From positions 124,001 to 188,000 of the forward strand of contig NZ_JABBKX010000003.1 of the NCBI RefSeq assembly GCF_012927745.1: DNA of 64,000 bases, in the 5' to 3' direction. Shown here one piece after another: positions 19,492 to 26,995 of the stretch. Numbering within the stretch: position 1 is the first letter of the stretch; the number at the start of each line of letters is the position of its first letter. The translations under genes and the position numbers were made by a program. The stretch comes from Neoroseomonas marina. Its GTDB lineage: Bacteria > Pseudomonadota > Alphaproteobacteria > Acetobacterales > Acetobacteraceae. The notes beneath the pieces were generated by a model. It saw nothing but the letters and a program-made list of their open reading frames with translations, was not told the DNA's origin and searched no databases.

Positions 19492-20574
19492 CTATTCGGC
19501 GGCCAGCGGCTCGTCGTCCTCGCCGCCTTCGCCGACCAGCATCTGGTCCGCCAGCAGCCCGGCCTGGCCACGGATGCGCTGCTCGATCGAATTGGCCATC
19601 TCGGGATGATCGCGCAGGAACTGCTTGGCGTTCTCGCGCCCCTGGCCGATCCGCTGGCTGTCGCAGGAGAACCAGGCGCCCGACTTCTCCACCACATTGG
19701 CCTTCACGCCGAGGTCGATCAGCTCGCCGACCTTGCTGATGCCCTCGCCATACATGATGTCGAACTCGACCTCGCGGAACGGCGGGGCCATCTTGTTCTT
19801 CACCACCTTCACGCGGGTGTGGTTGCCGGTGACCTCGTCGCGTTCCTTGATCGCGCCGATGCGACGGATCTCCATGCGGACCGAGGCGTAGAACTTCAGC
19901 GCGTTGCCGCCCGTCGTGGTCTCCGGGTTGCCGAACATCACGCCGATCTTCAACCGGATCTGGTTGAGGAAGATCATCAGCGTGTTCGACTTGGCGACCG
20001 AGCCCGTCAGCTTGCGCAGCGCCTGGGACATCAGGCGGGCATGCAGGCCGACATGGCTGTCGCCCATCTCGCCTTCGAGTTCCGCGCGCGGCACCAGCGC
20101 CGCGACGGAGTCGACCACCAGCACGTCGATCGCCCCCGACCGCACCAGCGTGTCCGCGATCTCGAGCGCCTGCTCGCCCGCGTCCGGCTGGCTGATCAGA
20201 AGGTTGTCGACATCGACGCCGAGCTTCTTGGCATAGCCCGGGTCGAGCGCATGCTCGGCATCCACGAAGGCGCAGGTGCCGCCGCGCTTCTGCGCCTCGG
20301 CGATCACGTGCAGCGCCAGCGTCGTCTTGCCCGAGGATTCAGGCCCGTAGATCTCGACGATGCGCCCCTTGGGCAGGCCACCGATGCCGAGTGCGAGGTC
20401 GAGGCCGAGCGAACCGGTCGAGACGACCTCGATATCGCCCTGCTGGGACTGCTTGGCGCCGAGCCGCATGATCGAGCCCTTGCCGAAGGCCCGCTCGATC
20501 TGGCTCAGCGCGGCGTCCAGCGCCTTTCCCTTGTCCATGCCCTTCCCCCGCTCCAGCGAAGATTTATCAACCAT
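19492..20574 (-). CDS. recA: Recombinase RecA
   Basis: A 360-residue RecA. Walker A is GPESSGKTT (about residues 77-85), the Walker B region is [11 protein letters not shown], and the core stretches GSIMRLG and [20 protein letters not shown] (L2 loop) are intact. It forms filaments on single-stranded DNA for homologous recombination and triggers LexA self-cleavage. The start could be ATG 20574 ([12 protein letters not shown]) or ATG 20538 ([11 protein letters not shown]); many alphaproteobacterial RecA proteins have a short N-terminal extension, so I keep the longer form. A LexA-type box lies 141 bases upstream, and a terminator hairpin follows. Confidence 0.97.
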   Translation of the reverse strand: MVDKSSLERGKGMDKGKALDAALSQIERAFGKGSIMRLGAKQSQQGDIEVVSTGSLGLDLALGIGGLPKGRIVEIYGPESSGKTTLALHVIAEAQKRGGTCAFVDAEHALDPGYAKKLGVDVDNLLISQPDAGEQALEIADTLVRSGAIDVLVVDSVAALVPRAELEGEMGDSHVGLHARLMSQALRKLTGSVAKSNTLMIFLNQIRLKIGVMFGNPETTTGGNALKFYASVRMEIRRIGAIKERDEVTGNHTRVKVVKNKMAPPFREVEFDIMYGEGISKVGELIDLGVKANVVEKSGAWFSCDSQRIGQGRENAKQFLRDHPEMANSIEQRIRGQAGLLADQMLVGEGGEDDEPLAAE

Positions 20575-20714
20575 AACGAGAATTCCCCTGGGCGTCTATC
20601 GCCAATGGATACAGGGCCTCGGGGAGTCGCCCGTGATGCCCGGACCGCTCCACCCGCGCATGACGGGGCGATTCGGTGCAAGCGAAGGATGCGCCAAAGC
20701 CGGGGCGCCATCAA

Positions 20715-20729
20715 GAACAGATTGAGAAC
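20715..20729 (-). promoter_or_regulatory. LexA (SOS) box upstream of recA
   Basis: On the minus strand the sequence reads GTTC-TCAATCT-GTTC, an exact match to the alphaproteobacterial LexA consensus GTTC-N7-GTTC. It lies 141 bases upstream of the recA start and one base beyond the last base of cckA on the same strand, so the recA promoter occupies the gap 20575-20730. LexA would repress recA here until DNA damage. The box is seen directly; binding is inferred from the family rule. Confidence 0.85.
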
Positions 20730-20730
20730 A

Positions 20731-22251
20731 TCAATCCCGAGCCGGCGCGGCCTCGCCCACTGCCGCGACCAGCTCCGCCATGCGGAACGGCTTTTCCAGG
20801 AAGCGGATGCCCAGGCCCGCGACGCCCTCGCCCACCGTGCCCTCGGAATAGCCCGACACCAGGATCACCGGCAGGCCCGGCCGCGCGTCGCGCAGGGCGC
20901 GGGCGAGCCCGATCCCGTCCATCTCGCCAGGCATCGTCACGTCCGAGACGACCACATCCGGCACGAAGCCCGCGCCGACGGCGTCCAGCGCGGTCTCTGC
21001 ATCCTCGGCGACCTGCACCTCATGGCCAGCGCTTTCCAGCGCGCGTCGGGCGAGCAGGCGAATCGCCGGCTCGTCGTCGACCAACAGCACGCGGCGCCGC
21101 GCGGGCCCGGGGGGCTCGGCCGTCGCGGCCTCCTCGCGCGCCGCCGGCGCGGCGCCGTGCACCGCGGGGAACCACAGCCGGAACACCGTCCCCTGCCCCT
21201 GACCCGGTGCCACCGACACATGCCCGCCCGACTGCCGCATGATCCCGAGCACGGTCGACAGCCCGAGCCCGGTACCGCCCTGCCCGCGCCGCGTCGTGAA
21301 GAAGGGCTCGAAGACCCGCGGCAGGATCTCCGGCGCGATGCCGCGCCCCTCGTCGGACACCGAGAGGACCGCCCAGTCCCCGGGCGGGATCACGGATCCC
21401 TGCGCGACCTCCTCGGCTGTCAGCGTCCGCGCAGCGAGCGCGATGCGGATCGTGCCGGCATCGGCCATCGCCTCACGCGCATTCACCACCAGGTTCACGA
21501 GCACCTGGTCGAGTTGCGCAAGGTCGACCCGGACCAGCGGCCCCGGCCGCGGCAGATCGAGTTCCAGCGCCAGCCGCGCGCCCCGCAACTGCATCAGCAG
21601 CGGTTCCATCGTCGCCACGGCATCACCGAGCGCGATCACCTGCGGCGCGAGGGTCTGACGGCTCGCAAAGGCCAACAGTTGCTTCACGAGGCGCGCCCCC
21701 CGGCCAGCGGCATCGAGGATGCCGCGGAGTTCCTCCTCCGTCCCGGCGCCGCCCCGCGCCAGCGCTGCTTCCGCCGCGCCCGTGATGACGGCGAGCAGAT
21801 TGTTGAAGTCATGCGCAACGCCGCCGGCGAGCTGGCCCACCGTCCGCAGGCGGGCGCCTTCCTCGAGTTGCCGCTGCATGCGCCGCCGCGCGGTGACATC
21901 GACCACGCGCATCAATGCGCCCGGTTCGCCCCGGAGCGGCCGGCAATGCACTTCCACCGCCGCATCGGGTGGCAACGTCGGGTCGGCAAGCCGGGCCGCG
22001 ACGGCCGGCGGGGCGGGCGGACCGGCTATGGCCGCGCTGACGGCGCCGGCGACGGCCGCCTGCGTCTCCTCCGCGAACAGGGCGACCACTGTGCCGCCCG
22101 TCACCGGCGTCGGGCCCGCGCCGCACAACGCCCAGAGCGCCGGATTGGCCAGCCGGATGCGCCCTTCCGTGTCCAGCACGGCGAGCCCGGCCTCCTCCTC
22201 CGCTTCGAACAGCCGGCCGAAATCCGCCGCAATGCGATCCGCTTCGTTCAC
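20731..22251 (-). CDS. cckA: CckA-type hybrid sensor histidine kinase
   Basis: A 506-residue hybrid kinase. A PAS-like domain spans about residues 8-120. The HisKA dimerisation helix carries LRTVGQLAGGVAHDFNNLLAV with His147. The HATPase domain (about 240-362) has NLVVNAREAM, DEGRGIAPE and GGTGLGLSTV. A C-terminal receiver (about 386-500) has DDE and phosphoacceptor Asp437 in VVVSDVTMPG. The HisKA motif and the position directly after flhB match CckA, which feeds the CckA-ChpT-CtrA phosphorelay for cell cycle and motility. Unlike Caulobacter CckA it has no membrane segments. It overlaps flhB as ATGA. An orphan CckA paralogue is possible. Confidence 0.82.
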   Translation of the reverse strand: MNEADRIAADFGRLFEAEEEAGLAVLDTEGRIRLANPALWALCGAGPTPVTGGTVVALFAEETQAAVAGAVSAAIAGPPAPPAVAARLADPTLPPDAAVEVHCRPLRGEPGALMRVVDVTARRRMQRQLEEGARLRTVGQLAGGVAHDFNNLLAVITGAAEAALARGGAGTEEELRGILDAAGRGARLVKQLLAFASRQTLAPQVIALGDAVATMEPLLMQLRGARLALELDLPRPGPLVRVDLAQLDQVLVNLVVNAREAMADAGTIRIALAARTLTAEEVAQGSVIPPGDWAVLSVSDEGRGIAPEILPRVFEPFFTTRRGQGGTGLGLSTVLGIMRQSGGHVSVAPGQGQGTVFRLWFPAVHGAAPAAREEAATAEPPGPARRRVLLVDDEPAIRLLARRALESAGHEVQVAEDAETALDAVGAGFVPDVVVSDVTMPGEMDGIGLARALRDARPGLPVILVSGYSEGTVGEGVAGLGIRFLEKPFRMAELVAAVGEAAPARD

Positions 22252-23312
22252 CCCGATCCTTCCCGCGACCCCAGACGCCAGGCATAGGCGATGATCTCAG
22301 CCACGAGTTGATAATGCTCGGGCGCGATCTCCGCATCCAGGTCCACGCGGAACAGGGCGCGGGCGAGCGGCGGGTTGGACACGATGGGCACGCCCGAGTC
22401 CTCCGCGAGCGCACGTATGCGCGCCGCGACGGCATCCGCCCCCTTGGCGACGACGCGCGGGGCGGCGCTCGATCCCTTCTCATAGGCCAACGCCACGGCG
22501 AAATGCGTCGGGTTGGTGATGACGACCGCCGCCTTCGGAACGGCCGCCATCATGCGGCCGCGGGCACGCTGCTGGCGCAGCTGCCGCAGCCGGCCCTTCA
22601 CCTGGGGATCGCCTTCGCTCTCGCGCATTTCCTCGCGCAGGTCCTGGCGCGACATGCGCAGCCGATGCAGGTGCCGCCAGCGGACCCAGAGCCAGTCGAG
22701 CATCGCGATCGCCGCGAAGGCGCCGAGCGCGGCGAGAGCCAAGTCAAGCGCCGCGCGGCCGCCGGCGGCGAGCAACGCCGCGGCGGGCTGGCTCATCAGC
22801 GCCACCGCGTGCCCCGGATCGCCGATGGCCCACCCTAGCGCAGCCCCCACGAGACCAAGCTTGATCAGCGTGCGCACGAGTTCGATCGCCGCATCCGTGC
22901 CGATGAGGCGCTTGAGTCCCGAACGCGGGCTGATGCGGCCGGCCTGGGGCGCGATGGCCTTCGCATGGATGGCGAGCCGCGTCTGGATCAGCGTCGCCGC
23001 GATCGCACCCACCGCCGCCAAGCCCGCCACGGGCAGCAGGGCGAGCAGGCCAAGGCGCCCCATCTCCATCGCGCCGGACAGCGCCTCGACCTCCTGCGCG
23101 CGGGCCATCAGCACGCGCAACCCGCGCAGCATGTCCATCCCGAGCGAGGGCAGCCCGATCATCAGCCCCAGCACGCCGCCGGCCAGCGCACCGAAGCCGG
23201 CGAGTTCGCGGGAGAGCGCGACATCGCCCTCCTCCCGCGCCTTTTCGAGCCGCCGCGGGGTTGCGGCTTCCGTGCGGTCTTCGGCTTCGCTGCCGCCGCC
23301 CTCCTCGGCCAT
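22248..23312 (-). CDS. flhB: Flagellar type III export protein FlhB
   Basis: A 354-residue export-gate protein. It starts with the typical charged cytoplasmic EDRTEAATPRRLEKAREEG, has four hydrophobic segments (about residues 35-60, 85-112, 145-165, 180-208) and a cytoplasmic domain with the self-cleavage motif NPTH at residues 267-270. Cleavage between Asn and Pro drives the switch from rod/hook to filament export. It lies in a tight minus-strand operon after fliR (three bases between genes) and overlaps cckA by four bases. Confidence 0.95.
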   Translation of the reverse strand: MAEEGGGSEAEDRTEAATPRRLEKAREEGDVALSRELAGFGALAGGVLGLMIGLPSLGMDMLRGLRVLMARAQEVEALSGAMEMGRLGLLALLPVAGLAAVGAIAATLIQTRLAIHAKAIAPQAGRISPRSGLKRLIGTDAAIELVRTLIKLGLVGAALGWAIGDPGHAVALMSQPAAALLAAGGRAALDLALAALGAFAAIAMLDWLWVRWRHLHRLRMSRQDLREEMRESEGDPQVKGRLRQLRQQRARGRMMAAVPKAAVVITNPTHFAVALAYEKGSSAAPRVVAKGADAVAARIRALAEDSGVPIVSNPPLARALFRVDLDAEIAPEHYQLVAEIIAYAWRLGSREGSG

Positions 23313-23315
23313 GGA

Positions 23316-24092
23316 TCAGCGCAGGCCAGGCAGGTCGAGGAAGGCGGCGCGCGCCGCCTCGGCGAAGGCGCCGAGCAGCGCCGGCATGACCGCGGCGAGC
23401 AGCGCCAGCCCCAGAAGCACCTGCCCGGGCACCGCGACGAAATAGACCTGGACCTGCGGCGCGATGCGCGACAGCAGGCCGAGCGCGACATTCACCAGGA
23501 TCGCCGCCAGCACGAAGGGCGCGGCGAGCCGCAGTGCCAGGGCCAGGCTGGCGGTCGCGGCCTCCGCGAGAGCTTCGGCCGCAGGCCCCGCCGGGAAGGG
23601 ATCGCCGACCGGGAACAGGCCGTAGGACTCGACGATCGCCCGCAGCGGAACGACGTAGAGGCCCGTCGCCAGGACGACGACCGTTGCCGCGAGCGACAGC
23701 ATCCGCCCCGTCGCCGTGCCCGCGCCCCCCAGCGACGGATCCGGTACCAGCGCCTGGGCAAGGCCCAGCAGCAGCGCGATCGCCTGCCCCGCCACCGCCA
23801 TCGCCATGGCGACCAGCCGCGCCAGCCCACCCAGCCAGAGCCCGATCGCGACCTCGATGCCGATCATCCGCACGGTTTCCGTGGCCGCATCCGGCACCTG
23901 CGGCAGCCCCGGCGCGAGGCCCGGCAGCATCAGCAGCACCAGCCCAAGGCCGAGGCCGAGCCGCACCGGCGCCGGCACCTCCTCCTCCCCCAGGCCCGGC
24001 AGCACCATCGCGGCCGCGCCGAGCCGCGCGAAGACCAGCACCGCCTGGAATGCCAGCACCGGCAGGGTGGCGAGGAGCTCCGCCTCGCTCAC
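23316..24092 (-). CDS. fliR: Flagellar export protein FliR
   Basis: A 258-residue integral membrane component of the flagellar export gate, with about six hydrophobic segments. Characteristic stretches are ARLGAAAMVLPGLGEEEVPAPVRLGLGL near the N-terminus and LRLAAPFVLAAILVNVALGLLSRIAPQVQVYFVAVPGQ toward the C-terminus, both standard for FliR. It overlaps fliQ by four bases and is followed after three bases by flhB, as expected for the fliQ-fliR-flhB export module. Confidence 0.93.
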   Translation of the reverse strand: MSEAELLATLPVLAFQAVLVFARLGAAAMVLPGLGEEEVPAPVRLGLGLGLVLLMLPGLAPGLPQVPDAATETVRMIGIEVAIGLWLGGLARLVAMAMAVAGQAIALLLGLAQALVPDPSLGGAGTATGRMLSLAATVVVLATGLYVVPLRAIVESYGLFPVGDPFPAGPAAEALAEAATASLALALRLAAPFVLAAILVNVALGLLSRIAPQVQVYFVAVPGQVLLGLALLAAVMPALLGAFAEAARAAFLDLPGLR

Positions 24093-24358
24093 CCCTTGAG
24101 CCCGACCTGCACCACCGCGTCGAACAGGCTGGCCGCATAGCCGCGCAGCACGCCGGCCATGAAGGGCCCCAGCATCAGCATCGCGGCCGCGAGCGCGAGC
24201 AGCTTCGGCAGGAAGGCGAGCGTCGCCTCGTTCACCTGCGTCAGCGCCTGCAGCACGGCGATGACGAGGCCGACGCCGAGCATCAGTACCAGGATCGGCC
24301 CGCCGACCTGCAGGCTGACCAGCAGCGCCTCCCGCGCGGCGAGCGCGACTTCGTTCAC
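24089..24358 (-). CDS. fliQ: Flagellar export protein FliQ
   Basis: An 89-residue protein with two transmembrane helices (about residues 17-40 and 47-72), matching FliQ in size and topology. The QALTQVNEATLAFLPKLLALA stretch is the conserved loop between helices. FliQ assembles with FliP and FliR into the export pore. It starts seven bases after the fliE stop and overlaps fliR by four bases. Confidence 0.92.
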   Translation of the reverse strand: MNEVALAAREALLVSLQVGGPILVLMLGVGLVIAVLQALTQVNEATLAFLPKLLALAAAMLMLGPFMAGVLRGYAASLFDAVVQVGLKG

Positions 24359-24365
24359 TGCGCCC

Positions 24366-24665
24366 TCAGATCGGCATCCGCATCACGTCCTGGTAGGCGG
24401 CGACGACGCGGTCGCGCACCGCGACGGCGGTCTGCAGCGTCAGCTCCGCGCGCCCGACCGCGAGCACGACGTCGGTCACGCTGCCCTCGCCGGTCAGGGC
24501 GCGGCTGGTCGTGGCGTCGGCGTTGCGGCCGACCTCCACCGCCTGGTCGACGGCGCGAGCGAGCGCCGCCCCGAAGCCGCCGCCCGGGCCGGCCTGCGCC
24601 TGCGGCAACGCATCCGCCGCGCGATAGGCCGCGGCGACGCCGGCGGGAGCAAGCGCGAGCGTCAT
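24366..24665 (-). CDS. fliE: Flagellar hook-basal body protein FliE
   Basis: A 99-residue protein starting MTLALAPAGVAAAYRAAD. The C-terminal part, TSRALTGEGSVTDVVLAVGRAELTLQTAVAVRDRVVAAYQDVMRMPI split across the final 48 residues, has the FliE hallmark of the TLQTAVAVRD helix and a final VMRMPI. FliE joins the MS ring to the proximal rod. The ATG at 24665 overlaps the flgC stop by four bases, fitting the flgB-flgC-fliE order. Confidence 0.92.
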   Translation of the reverse strand: MTLALAPAGVAAAYRAADALPQAQAGPGGGFGAALARAVDQAVEVGRNADATTSRALTGEGSVTDVVLAVGRAELTLQTAVAVRDRVVAAYQDVMRMPI

Positions 24666-25072
24666 GTGCGCAGGGCCTCGATGGTGCGGGTCAGCATGCC
24701 GCGCGTCACCTCGAGCACCGAGAGATTCGCAGCGTAGGTCCGTTGCGCTTCCCGCATGTCCATGGTCTCGACCAGGCTGTCGACGTTGGGCACGCGGACA
24801 TAGCCGCGCGCGTCGGCCGCGGGGTGGGACGGATCGTGCCGCACCGGGAAATCCCCGGCCGCGGTGCCGACGCGCGCGACGCGCAGCGTCGAGACACCCA
24901 GTTCCCGGTCCATCTGGTTGCGGAAGGTGACGGTCTTGCGCCGGTAGGGATCCGCACCCGGCGTCTCCCCGGTGCTGTCGCGGTTGGCGAGGTTCTCGGC
25001 CACCACGCGCAGGCGTGTCGCCTGCGCCTGCATGCCGGCCGCCGAGATGCGGAGCGCGCGGTCGAGGTCCAT
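24662..25072 (-). CDS. flgC: Flagellar basal-body rod protein FlgC
   Basis: A 136-residue proximal rod protein. The N-terminal rod motif region is LRISAAGMQAQATRLRVVAENLANRDST, and YVRVPNVDSLVETMDMREAQRTYAANLSVLEV is the conserved C-terminal helix that builds the coiled rod. Length agrees with other FlgC proteins. It lies 12 bases after flgB and overlaps fliE by four bases. Long stretches are quoted only as region names; residues 8-35 and 94-125 hold the two rod segments. Confidence 0.94.
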   Translation of the reverse strand: MDLDRALRISAAGMQAQATRLRVVAENLANRDSTGETPGADPYRRKTVTFRNQMDRELGVSTLRVARVGTAAGDFPVRHDPSHPAADARGYVRVPNVDSLVETMDMREAQRTYAANLSVLEVTRGMLTRTIEALRT

Positions 25073-25084
25073 CGTCCTGTCCCC

Positions 25085-25477
25085 TTACGAATTGCGTCCG
25101 AGCGCGGTGCGGAACAGCCCGAGGTAGCGGCGGTGCAGTCCGATCGCGAGGGCATGCGCGGTTTCGGTATCGGCGATGCGCAGCGCCTCCCGGTCCAGGG
25201 CGACGCCGTTGCCGTCCATCGTCGTCTCCGGCAGGCGGCGTTCCCGCTGCACGCGGGCATCGCCTTCGCCGGACGCGAGGTGGCGCGGGTCGGTCCGCCG
25301 CAGCGCGCCGGCCGGCTGCGCGGCGGCAAGGCTCTCGGCGAAGGGCCGCACGTCCGAGGGTCGATAGCCCGGTGTGTCGGCATTGGCGACGTTCTGCGCC
25401 AGCACGCGCTGCCGCGCGTCGAGCCAACGCAGGCGCGCTTCCGCGAGAGCGACGGGTCCGGTGCGGGTCGGGTCCAT
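25085..25477 (-). CDS. flgB: Flagellar basal-body rod protein FlgB
   Basis: A 130-residue rod protein with the conserved RVLAQNVANADTPGYRPSD segment (about residues 23-41), typical of FlgB. It is the first gene of the operon flgB-flgC-fliE-fliQ-fliR-flhB-cckA. I use ATG 25477 (MDPTRTGPVALAEARLR), which fits the family length; a start 17 codons further upstream is possible but adds a non-family stretch. A TTAA element lies about 36 bases upstream of the start. Confidence 0.92.
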   Translation of the reverse strand: MDPTRTGPVALAEARLRWLDARQRVLAQNVANADTPGYRPSDVRPFAESLAAAQPAGALRRTDPRHLASGEGDARVQRERRLPETTMDGNGVALDREALRIADTETAHALAIGLHRRYLGLFRTALGRNS

Positions 25478-25564
25478 GACCAAGGCCTCGCATGTCGGCG
25501 CCCAAGGATCGGTTAATGCGGCCGACAACCGCGCGGTAACCCGACCTGGCCTTCACTGGCGCGG
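25478..25564. promoter_or_regulatory. Divergent promoter region of the flgB and fliO operons
   Basis: An 87-base gap between divergent operons. It contains an interrupted inverted repeat, GGTTA at 25511-25515 and TAACC at 25537-25541, and a TTAAC half-site on the minus strand (25516-25512). No sigma-54 -24/-12 element is visible for either direction. In Caulobacter the matching early flagellar operons are CtrA-controlled; the TTAA here could be a degenerate CtrA half-site, but the second half is missing, so this is weak. Confidence 0.35.
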
Positions 25565-25831
25565 ATGACGCAGGCCGACCTGACCACCGATGCACGCCAG
25601 ACCGCCGGCCTCCTCGCCGCGATCGAGGCGATGGAGGCGACGCTCGCCGTCGCCGAGGCGCTGGCGAGCGAACGGCGCCGCATCGATCTCGGTGGCCTCG
25701 ATGCCGAGATGGGGCGGCTCTGCGTCGCGGCCCTCGCCGCGCCGCGCGTCGCCGTACCGGAGGTGCGCGTCCGGCTCGAGGCGCTGGTGGTGGCGCTCGA
25801 CCGGCTGAGGGCGGGGCTGGCGCCGCCGTGA
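25565..25831 (+). CDS. Small helical protein in the flagellar region, unknown function
   Basis: An 88-residue protein starting MTQADLTTDARQTAGLLAAI. It is almost wholly alpha-helical, Ala/Leu/Glu rich, with heptad-like spacing over about residues 12-80 and no membrane segment. It is the first gene of a plus-strand set followed by fliO and fliP, so it likely has a motility role, for example as an export chaperone or assembly factor. No family is recognised by eye. Confidence 0.6.
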   Translation: MTQADLTTDARQTAGLLAAIEAMEATLAVAEALASERRRIDLGGLDAEMGRLCVAALAAPRVAVPEVRVRLEALVVALDRLRAGLAPP

Positions 25832-25862
25832 AGCCACGGACCCGCCGGCAGGAGGCCGCGGC

Positions 25863-26123
25863 ATGATCATCGACACGGGCACATGGATGACGGCCGCGGG
25901 TGCCCTGGCCGCCGTCGTCGGCCTGGTGCTGCTGGCCGGGCGCCTGGCGCGCCGCGCGGGCTTCGCGCCCTCCGGCACCGGTCGGCTGCGGGTGGAGGAG
26001 GCGCTGGCGCTCGACGCGCGCCGACGCCTGCTGATCGTGCGCTGCGACGGGCGGGCGTTGCTGCTGCTGACCGGCGGGCCGCAGGACCAGGTCGTCGGCT
26101 GGCTGCCGGAGACCGGCGCGTGA
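25863..26123 (+). CDS. fliO: Flagellar biosynthesis protein FliO
   Basis: An 86-residue protein with one N-terminal membrane helix (about residues 9-27) and a short cytoplasmic beta-rich domain (GTGRLRVEEALALDARRRLL, then IVRCDGRALLLLTGG). This architecture and position immediately before fliP match FliO, which helps assemble the FliPQR pore. Sequence conservation in FliO is low, so context carries much of the call. Its stop overlaps the fliP start as TGATG. Confidence 0.8.
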   Translation: MIIDTGTWMTAAGALAAVVGLVLLAGRLARRAGFAPSGTGRLRVEEALALDARRRLLIVRCDGRALLLLTGGPQDQVVGWLPETGA

Positions 26124-26854
26124 TGCGCGCGGCCCTGTTCGCGGCGCTGCTGCTGGTCCCGGGCGCGGCGATCGCGCAATCCGTCTCGATCGACCTCGGC
26201 CAGTCCGGCCAAGCGGGGGCGACGGCGCGGCTCGTGCAGCTCACGGCCCTGATCGGGATGCTGTCGCTGGCGCCGTCGCTGCTGGTGATGGCGACCGCCT
26301 TCGCGCGCATCGTCATCGTCCTGGCGCTGCTGCGCAGCGCGATCGGCGCCCAGGGCATCCCGCCCAACCCGGTGCTGGTGGGGCTCGCGCTGTTTCTCAC
26401 GCTCTTCGTGATGCAGCCGGTGTTCGACGCCGCCTGGGTCCAGGGCCTGCAGCCCATGGCAGAGGGGCGGATCGGGGAGATCGCCGGCCTCGAGGCCGCA
26501 GCCGAGCCCTTCCGCCGCTTCATGGCGGCCCAGGTGCGCGAGGACGACCTGCTTCAGTTCCTCGACCTCGCGAACCTTCCCGCGCCCGCGACTCCCGAGG
26601 CCGCGCCCTGGCGCGCCCTGGTGCCGGCCTTCATGGTCAGCGAGCTCAAGCGCGCCTTCGAGATCGGCTTCCTGCTCTTCCTGCCCTTCCTCGTCATCGA
26701 CATGGTCGTGGCCAGCGTCCTGATGTCGCTGGGCATGATGATGCTGCCGCCATCGGTGGTGGCGCTGCCGTTCAAGCTGATCTTCTTCGTATTGGTGGAC
26801 GGCTGGCGGCTGGTTGCCGCATCCCTGGTGCAGGGATTCGTCCAGCCCCCGTGA
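26123..26854 (+). CDS. fliP: Flagellar export protein FliP
   Basis: A 243-residue export-pore protein. A cleavable signal peptide is visible (MRAALFAALLLVPGAAIA), as is usual for FliP. The core carries SLAPSLLVMATAFARIVIVLALLR and PPNPVLVGLALFLTLFVM, and the C-terminal part has PAFMVSELKRAFEIGFLLFLPFLVIDMVVAS. It forms the FliP5-FliQ4-FliR1 channel. The ATG at 26123 overlaps the fliO stop; a GTG three bases earlier is less likely. It converges on speE. Confidence 0.95.
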   Translation: MRAALFAALLLVPGAAIAQSVSIDLGQSGQAGATARLVQLTALIGMLSLAPSLLVMATAFARIVIVLALLRSAIGAQGIPPNPVLVGLALFLTLFVMQPVFDAAWVQGLQPMAEGRIGEIAGLEAAAEPFRRFMAAQVREDDLLQFLDLANLPAPATPEAAPWRALVPAFMVSELKRAFEIGFLLFLPFLVIDMVVASVLMSLGMMMLPPSVVALPFKLIFFVLVDGWRLVAASLVQGFVQPP

Positions 26855-26995
26855 ACGTCGGGGGAAGCCGGCCGCCACGGGCATGCCACGCCAGCGGGAT
26901 CGATCCCAGGCATCCGGCCCGGCGCGCCCCGCGAGGGGGCTGCCAGCGACCGGCGCCGCGAGCGTGGCCGCGCACGTGGCGGCCGGAACGACGTT
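26854..26995. repeat. Long interrupted inverted repeat between fliP and speE
   Basis: The gap between the convergent stops folds on itself. AACGTCG (26854-26860) pairs with CGACGTT (26989-26995), and CCGGCCGCCACG (26868-26879) pairs with CGTGGCGGCCGG (26975-26986), giving 7 + 12 base pairs around a 95-base loop. Inside the loop is the 12-base palindrome GGGATCGATCCC (26896-26907). It may act as a bidirectional terminator or RNA-stability structure; there is no T-run on either strand, so the function is open. Confidence 0.6.

Noticed and set aside
16758-19697. Minus-strand frame of nearly 1000 codons opposite the monooxygenase and enoyl-CoA hydratase genes
   Set aside because: Both plus-strand genes have intact motifs and overlap signals; the antisense product shows no family features.
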